Positions 60,772 to 64,000 of a stretch of DNA of 64,000 nucleotides are shown here, piece by piece. The DNA lies in contig CAJMKE010000005.1 of the NCBI GenBank assembly GCA_905213895.1, forward strand, positions 1-64,000, written 5' to 3'. The position numbers and the translations under genes were made by a program. Within the stretch, counting starts at the first letter, position 1, and each line of letters begins with the position of its first letter. The stretch comes from an uncultured Alistipes sp. GTDB taxonomy: Bacteria; Bacteroidota; Bacteroidia; Bacteroidales; Rikenellaceae. The notes under the pieces were generated by a model that did no database searches, was not told where the DNA came from, and saw only the letters and a program-made list of their open reading frames with translations.

Positions 60772-61266
60772 TCATCTTCTTTCCCATTCGCCTATCTCCA
60801 TGTCGCGAATCTGCTCGCCGTCGATTGTGAAACGCACGGCGGTGCGCACTTTGTGGAAGCCGTAACATCCTGCCGCCCCGGGGTTGATGTGCAGCAACTG
60901 ATAGACGGGGTCGTAAATTATTTTCAGAATATGCGAATGCCCCGCGACGAATATCTTCGGATGCGCCGCCTGAATCTTGCGCAGAGCCTGCGGCGAATAG
61001 TGCCGCGGATAGCCGCCGATATGTATCATCAGGACTGAAACGTCCTCGACCTTGAAATATTCGAATTCGTCGTATGCGCGCCGCGTCATGCCGCCGTCGA
61101 TATTGCCGTAGACTGCCCGCAATGGCTTGAAAGCCGCTATCTCGTCGGCGAGTTCGAGCGAACCTATGTCGCCCGCATGCCATATTTCGTCCACGTCTTT
61201 CAGAAATACGCGCAACGCCTCGTCGAACGTGCCGTGGGTATCCGAAATAACTCCTATGCGCTTCAT
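60772..61266 (-). CDS. YfcE/MJ0936-type metallophosphoesterase
   Basis: 164 residues. Calcineurin-like phosphoesterase motifs: ISDTHGTFDEA (D-x-H), HAGDIGSLELAD (GD), VYGNIDGG (GN-x-D replacing the more usual GNCD) and VAGHSHILKI (GHSH). It hydrolyses phosphodiesters in vitro in characterised relatives; the natural substrate is unknown. It starts 5 bp from the next gene's stop and probably belongs to a transcript running from rarA to the mtnN-like gene. Confidence 0.9.
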   Translation of the reverse strand: MKRIGVISDTHGTFDEALRVFLKDVDEIWHAGDIGSLELADEIAAFKPLRAVYGNIDGGMTRRAYDEFEYFKVEDVSVLMIHIGGYPRHYSPQALRKIQAAHPKIFVAGHSHILKIIYDPVYQLLHINPGAAGCYGFHKVRTAVRFTIDGEQIRDMEIGEWERR

Positions 61267-61270
61267 TGTC

Positions 61271-62272
61271 CTATTTCAATTCGGGTTGTTGGTCGTAAGG
61301 CGTGTCGTAGTTCGCCGACAGATACTCTCTGATGCCGAACGATGTCGGCTGTGGCTCGATTTCCAAATCGACCACCGTCTCGGTGATTTGCAGCCGCTGC
61401 CCGCGCATTACGTATTTGTCGAGAAATTCGAGTATCTCATTGTGATTCTTTATCATCGGCTCCTCCGCCATCACATGCGAACGGTATGTCGCCGAGTAGA
61501 AATAGTAGGGCGTACCCATCTCGTCGAACTGCTCTGCGAGAATCTTTGAGCCATAGAAACCTATGCCCAGCAGTGCCGCCTTTTCGTAGGGAACGTTGCT
61601 GTCGGAGTTGCCGTGGAACAGCATTACCGGACACGGTTTAGTATCCCAATCGGGTTTGCCGCTCGTCGAGAATATCGCTCCCGCGAAGGCGATTACGCCC
61701 GCATAGTTGAACCCTGCCGGCAAAATCTTCGTCAAATCGGTACGGTTGCAGATGTTGTTCTCCGCCTGCAACGACGTTATCGCTCCGGCACTCGAACCGC
61801 TGACGATGATTTTCGAGGTGTCGATATTCCACTCGCCGGCATTGTCGAGTATGATTTTCGTCGCCGTAAGCACGTCCTCCACCGCGATGTTCACCGAGTT
61901 CTTCATCGTCCGTATCGTTTCGAGCAGTCCGACCGACTTCGAGTCGTAATCGGGCGACTGCGTGGCTTTCAGCCCGAGACGGTAATCGACCGAAACGACG
62001 TCGTAGCCGTTCTCCGTCAGCATGTCGAAGTACGGAACGTATTTTTCGGAATCGCGGGCTCCCGTGGCGAACCCTCCGCCGAAAACGAAAATCACGCACG
62101 GACGCTTTCCCTCCGCCTTGTCGGATACGTAGCGGTCGAGATAGAGTTCTTCACCGCCGTTCACCGTATATTTCATGGTGTGCTTGTGTGTCTGTGCCGC
62201 GAGCGGAGCGACGGCGGTCGCGAGTAGTGTCATAATCGTAAGCAGACGTTTCATATTCTTATTCATTTTCAT
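61271..62272 (-). CDS. Secreted alpha/beta hydrolase (carboxylesterase/BD-FAE-like)
   Basis: About 333 residues with a signal peptide (ends VAPLAAQ). Hydrolase features: VIFVFGGGFATGARDSEKYV (oxyanion GGG), SVDYRLGLKATQSPDY, nucleophile elbow VSGSSAGAITSLQAE, and a late His in YRSHVMAEEP. Several ATGs are possible (62272, 62266, 62254); 62272 is used here, 62254 gives the shortest signal peptide. It lies 64 bp after rarA. An esterase acting on plant or host glycan esters is plausible, not shown. Confidence 0.85.
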   Translation of the reverse strand: MKMNKNMKRLLTIMTLLATAVAPLAAQTHKHTMKYTVNGGEELYLDRYVSDKAEGKRPCVIFVFGGGFATGARDSEKYVPYFDMLTENGYDVVSVDYRLGLKATQSPDYDSKSVGLLETIRTMKNSVNIAVEDVLTATKIILDNAGEWNIDTSKIIVSGSSAGAITSLQAENNICNRTDLTKILPAGFNYAGVIAFAGAIFSTSGKPDWDTKPCPVMLFHGNSDSNVPYEKAALLGIGFYGSKILAEQFDEMGTPYYFYSATYRSHVMAEEPMIKNHNEILEFLDKYVMRGQRLQITETVVDLEIEPQPTSFGIREYLSANYDTPYDQQPELK

Positions 62273-62336
62273 GCACCTTTTCTCGCCTCGGCATAGCCCG
62301 AACAAGTTCGGCTCTGCTCTCGGCTTGTCGAAAAGG

Positions 62337-63608
62337 TTAGTATTTGTTTTTCCATAATTGCCGAATCCGCTGCGCTATCTTCTCTTCGCTCGGATTGCCG
62401 ACGTTCGGGTCGTAGAATTTCTTGCCGACGAGCGTGTCGGGCATGAACTCCTGCTCGGCGAAGTTGCCTTCGTAGTCGTGCGCGTACTTGTAGTCCTTGC
62501 CGTAGCCCGCCTCGCTCATCAGGTCGGTAACGGCATTGCGCAGATGCAGCGGCACGGGGCGGTTGGTCGTGTCCTTGCCGACGAACGACAGTGCCGAGTT
62601 TATCGCCATGTAGGCGGAATTGCTCTTGGGCGACGTCGCCAGATATATCGTTGTTTCGGCGAGCGTTATGCGCGCTTCGGGCATGCCTATTTTGTGTACC
62701 GTGTCGAAACATGCGTTGGCGAGCAACAGCGCGTTCGGATTAGCCAGCCCGATGTCCTCCGATGCGAGTATCACCAGCCGCCGCGCGATGAACCTCGGTT
62801 CCTCTCCACCTGCCAACATGCGTGCCAGATAGTATATTGCCGCATTCGGGTCGCTGCCGCGGACGCTCTTTATGAATGCCGATATGACGTCGTAATGCTG
62901 TTCGCCGTTCTTGTCGTAGAGGGCTATGTTCTGTTGCAGCGCATCTGTTACCGATTCGTCGGTTATTATCACTTTGCCCTCCGTCGCGCCGACGATTATG
63001 TCGAGGATATTGAGCAGTTTGCGTGCATCGCCGCCCGAAAAGCGGAACAACGCTTCGCGCTCGCGCACCTCGATTTCGCGTTTTTTCAACTCCTCGTCGG
63101 TGGTTATCGCGCGTTGCAGCAGGGCGTCGAGTTGCTCGTCGTCCATCGATTTTAGGATGTAGACCTGACAGCGGCTCAACAACGGCGAAATCACCTCGAA
63201 CGACGGATTTTCGGTTGTCGCGCCAATCAGCGTTACCGTACCCTGCTCGACCGCGCCCAACAGCGAATCCTGCTGCGACTTGTTGAAACGGTGGATTTCG
63301 TCGATGAAGAGCAGCGGGGTAGCCGAGTTGAAGAATTTCTGGCGTTTCGCCGATTCGATTACCTCGCGCACCTCCTTCACGCCCGACGTAACGGCGGATA
63401 GCGTGAAGAACTGGCGTTGCAACTCGTTGGCGACTATCTTGGCGAGCGTCGTTTTGCCGACCCCCGGGGGACCCCACAGGATGAACGACGGAACATTCCC
63501 CGCCTCGATGAAACGACGTATGACGCCGTTTTTACCTACGAGATGCTCCTGCCCGATGTAGTCGTCGAGCGAATGCGGTCTTAATCTTTCGGCAAGCGGT
63601 GCTGACAT
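62337..63608 (-). CDS. rarA: Replication-associated recombination protein RarA/MgsA
   Basis: 423 residues, AAA+ clamp-loader-like ATPase. Motifs: LRPHSLDDYIGQEHLVGKNG, Walker A GPPGVGKTTLAKIV, Walker B LFIDEIHRFNKSQQD, sensor GATTENPSFEV, and a C-terminal tetramerisation domain (AIYYLARMLAGGEEPRFIAR; YMAINSALSFVGKD). It acts at stalled replication forks. The ATG at 63608 follows -7-like boxes at 63616-63623 and 63629-63636. It is divergent from a structured RNA gene. Confidence 0.96.
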   Translation of the reverse strand: MSAPLAERLRPHSLDDYIGQEHLVGKNGVIRRFIEAGNVPSFILWGPPGVGKTTLAKIVANELQRQFFTLSAVTSGVKEVREVIESAKRQKFFNSATPLLFIDEIHRFNKSQQDSLLGAVEQGTVTLIGATTENPSFEVISPLLSRCQVYILKSMDDEQLDALLQRAITTDEELKKREIEVREREALFRFSGGDARKLLNILDIIVGATEGKVIITDESVTDALQQNIALYDKNGEQHYDVISAFIKSVRGSDPNAAIYYLARMLAGGEEPRFIARRLVILASEDIGLANPNALLLANACFDTVHKIGMPEARITLAETTIYLATSPKSNSAYMAINSALSFVGKDTTNRPVPLHLRNAVTDLMSEAGYGKDYKYAHDYEGNFAEQEFMPDTLVGKKFYDPNVGNPSEEKIAQRIRQLWKNKY

Positions 63609-63671
63609 GATGCTGCAAATTTATAAGTCAAAGGTACGCAATTTTCGTGAATATTATCTATATTTGCAATT
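63609..63671. promoter_or_regulatory. Divergent promoter region of rarA and the structured RNA
   Basis: Minus-strand TAAATTTG (63616-63623) and TACCTTTG (63629-63636) serve rarA. Plus-strand TATATTTG (63659-63666) points to a start near 63672. Confidence 0.6.
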
Positions 63672-63875
63672 ACATATTGCAAACACGGAAAGTGTAAGTT
63701 TATTCTCGTTGATGGAACGTAGGAAATTCTAATCGAGGAAAGAGAATAAGCCAATCATTTTACCGCGTCATATCCATTCGTGGATATAGGCGTGGGTCTG
63801 TTGCTTATTTATCTACTCGGGTTTCCTACGACCTCATCAACTAAAATAAGTTTTCGGCACCACGCTTTCCTTGTT
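63672..63875 (+). ncRNA. Rod-shaped structured RNA (candidate 6S-like RNA or leader of the next gene)
   Basis: All complementary segments are nested in one unbranched rod. GGAAAG (63687-63692) pairs with CTTTCC (63865-63870). GTTGATG (63708) pairs with CATCAAC (63835), and GTAGGAAA (63719) with TTTCCTAC (63822). CGAG pairs with CTCG, AATAAGC (63745) with GCTTATT (63803), and CCGCG with CGTGG. The tip is TATCCA-TTCG-TGGATA (63771-63786). A promoter lies just upstream. The shape and length (about 200 nt) recall 6S RNA, and Bacteroidales-1 RNA has been proposed as its Bacteroidales form. The alternative is a cis-acting leader (for example of the DUF805-motif type) of the zinc-ribbon gene 50 bp on. 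Confidence 0.75.
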
Positions 63876-63923
63876 TTATTAACTTTCTGTTGAGGTGCGA
63901 ACGGATACCCAAACTTGTGAATT

Positions 63924-64000
63924 ATGTTTTGTAATCATTGCGGAGCAGAAATTAATGATGATGCGGTTGTTTGCGTAAAATGCGGTCGCACTGTCGCAAA
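63924..64000 (+). CDS. Zinc-ribbon protein, N-terminal fragment (3' end outside window)
   Basis: 25 codons are visible: a zinc ribbon with FCNHCGAEI and VCVKCGRTV, the two CxxC pairs expected. In Bacteroidetes such a start usually leads into membrane domains such as TM2 or DUF805, which cannot be checked here. It follows the structured RNA by about 50 bp. Confidence 0.7.
   Translation, partial: MFCNHCGAEINDDAVVCVKCGRTVA

Overview
The window looks like a chromosomal segment from a gut Bacteroidales, most like Alistipes (Rikenellaceae). This is inferred from the parA-parB-DUF5683-LysM transglycosylase cluster, SurA/OstA genes, fimbrillin-type lipoproteins, a TIGR04133-type radical SAM/lipoprotein locus, and promoters with the Bacteroidetes -7 box TAnnTTTG. 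Core genes are moderately GC-rich. The left edge, the small HTH genes and parts of the surface-protein genes are visibly AT-rich.

Layout. 0-0.8 kb: edge of a probable integrative element (excisionase-like gene, cut by the window) beside the 3' end of mnmE. 2.2-4.95 kb: a regulator island with a phage-type repressor, a small HTH gene and a tandemly duplicated module (HTH gene, structured leader, divergent XRE genes). 5.06-9.3 kb: parA-parB-DUF5683-mltD operon, all minus. 9.6-13.2 kb: a 3.6-kb lipoprotein gene with a DUF4988-like domain, BspA-type leucine-rich repeats and an M64 metallopeptidase. 13.6-19.6 kb: CPBP protease, two periplasmic peptidyl-prolyl-isomerase-like proteins and OstA (envelope biogenesis). 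19.8-26.1 kb: AspT/YidE-type transporter, then GDPD, araD, araM and an organophosphate antiporter. 26.2-30.9 kb: heparinase II/III-like lyase, groESL behind a probable sigma-54 promoter, adk. 31.0-33.1 kb: two lipoproteins and a radical SAM/SPASM enzyme. 33.2-35.9 kb: thiL, a DedA/YqaA protein, rpsF-rpsR-rplI. 36-46.9 kb: a surface-protein region with three fimbrillin-like loci, a subtilase, dense intergenic repeats and homopolymeric C/G tracts. 46.9-54.2 kb: cysteine desulfidase/serine dehydratase-like enzyme, two tandem histidine phosphatases, a PadR/PspC/DUF2807 operon. 54.3-63.6 kb: esterase, pfkA, PfkB kinase, DPP4-like peptidase, mtnN-luxS, phosphoesterase, alpha/beta hydrolase, rarA. 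63.6-64 kb: a long rod-like structured RNA and the start of a zinc-ribbon gene.

Main points for a second look: (1) a fimbrillin gene split by a G10 tract, where 9 or 12 G would restore one frame, plus three more C8-C9 tracts upstream of the other surface loci; (2) a family of unannotated small ORFs ahead of every surface lipoprotein, sharing Y-x2-P ... E-x-G-[FV]; (3) about 18 intergenic arrays of a 9-bp TTAA-based repeat; (4) the duplicated structured-leader/HTH/XRE module; (5) the rod-shaped RNA next to rarA; (6) the sigma-54-like promoter of groESL; (7) the radical SAM/lipoprotein locus with two candidate substrates.
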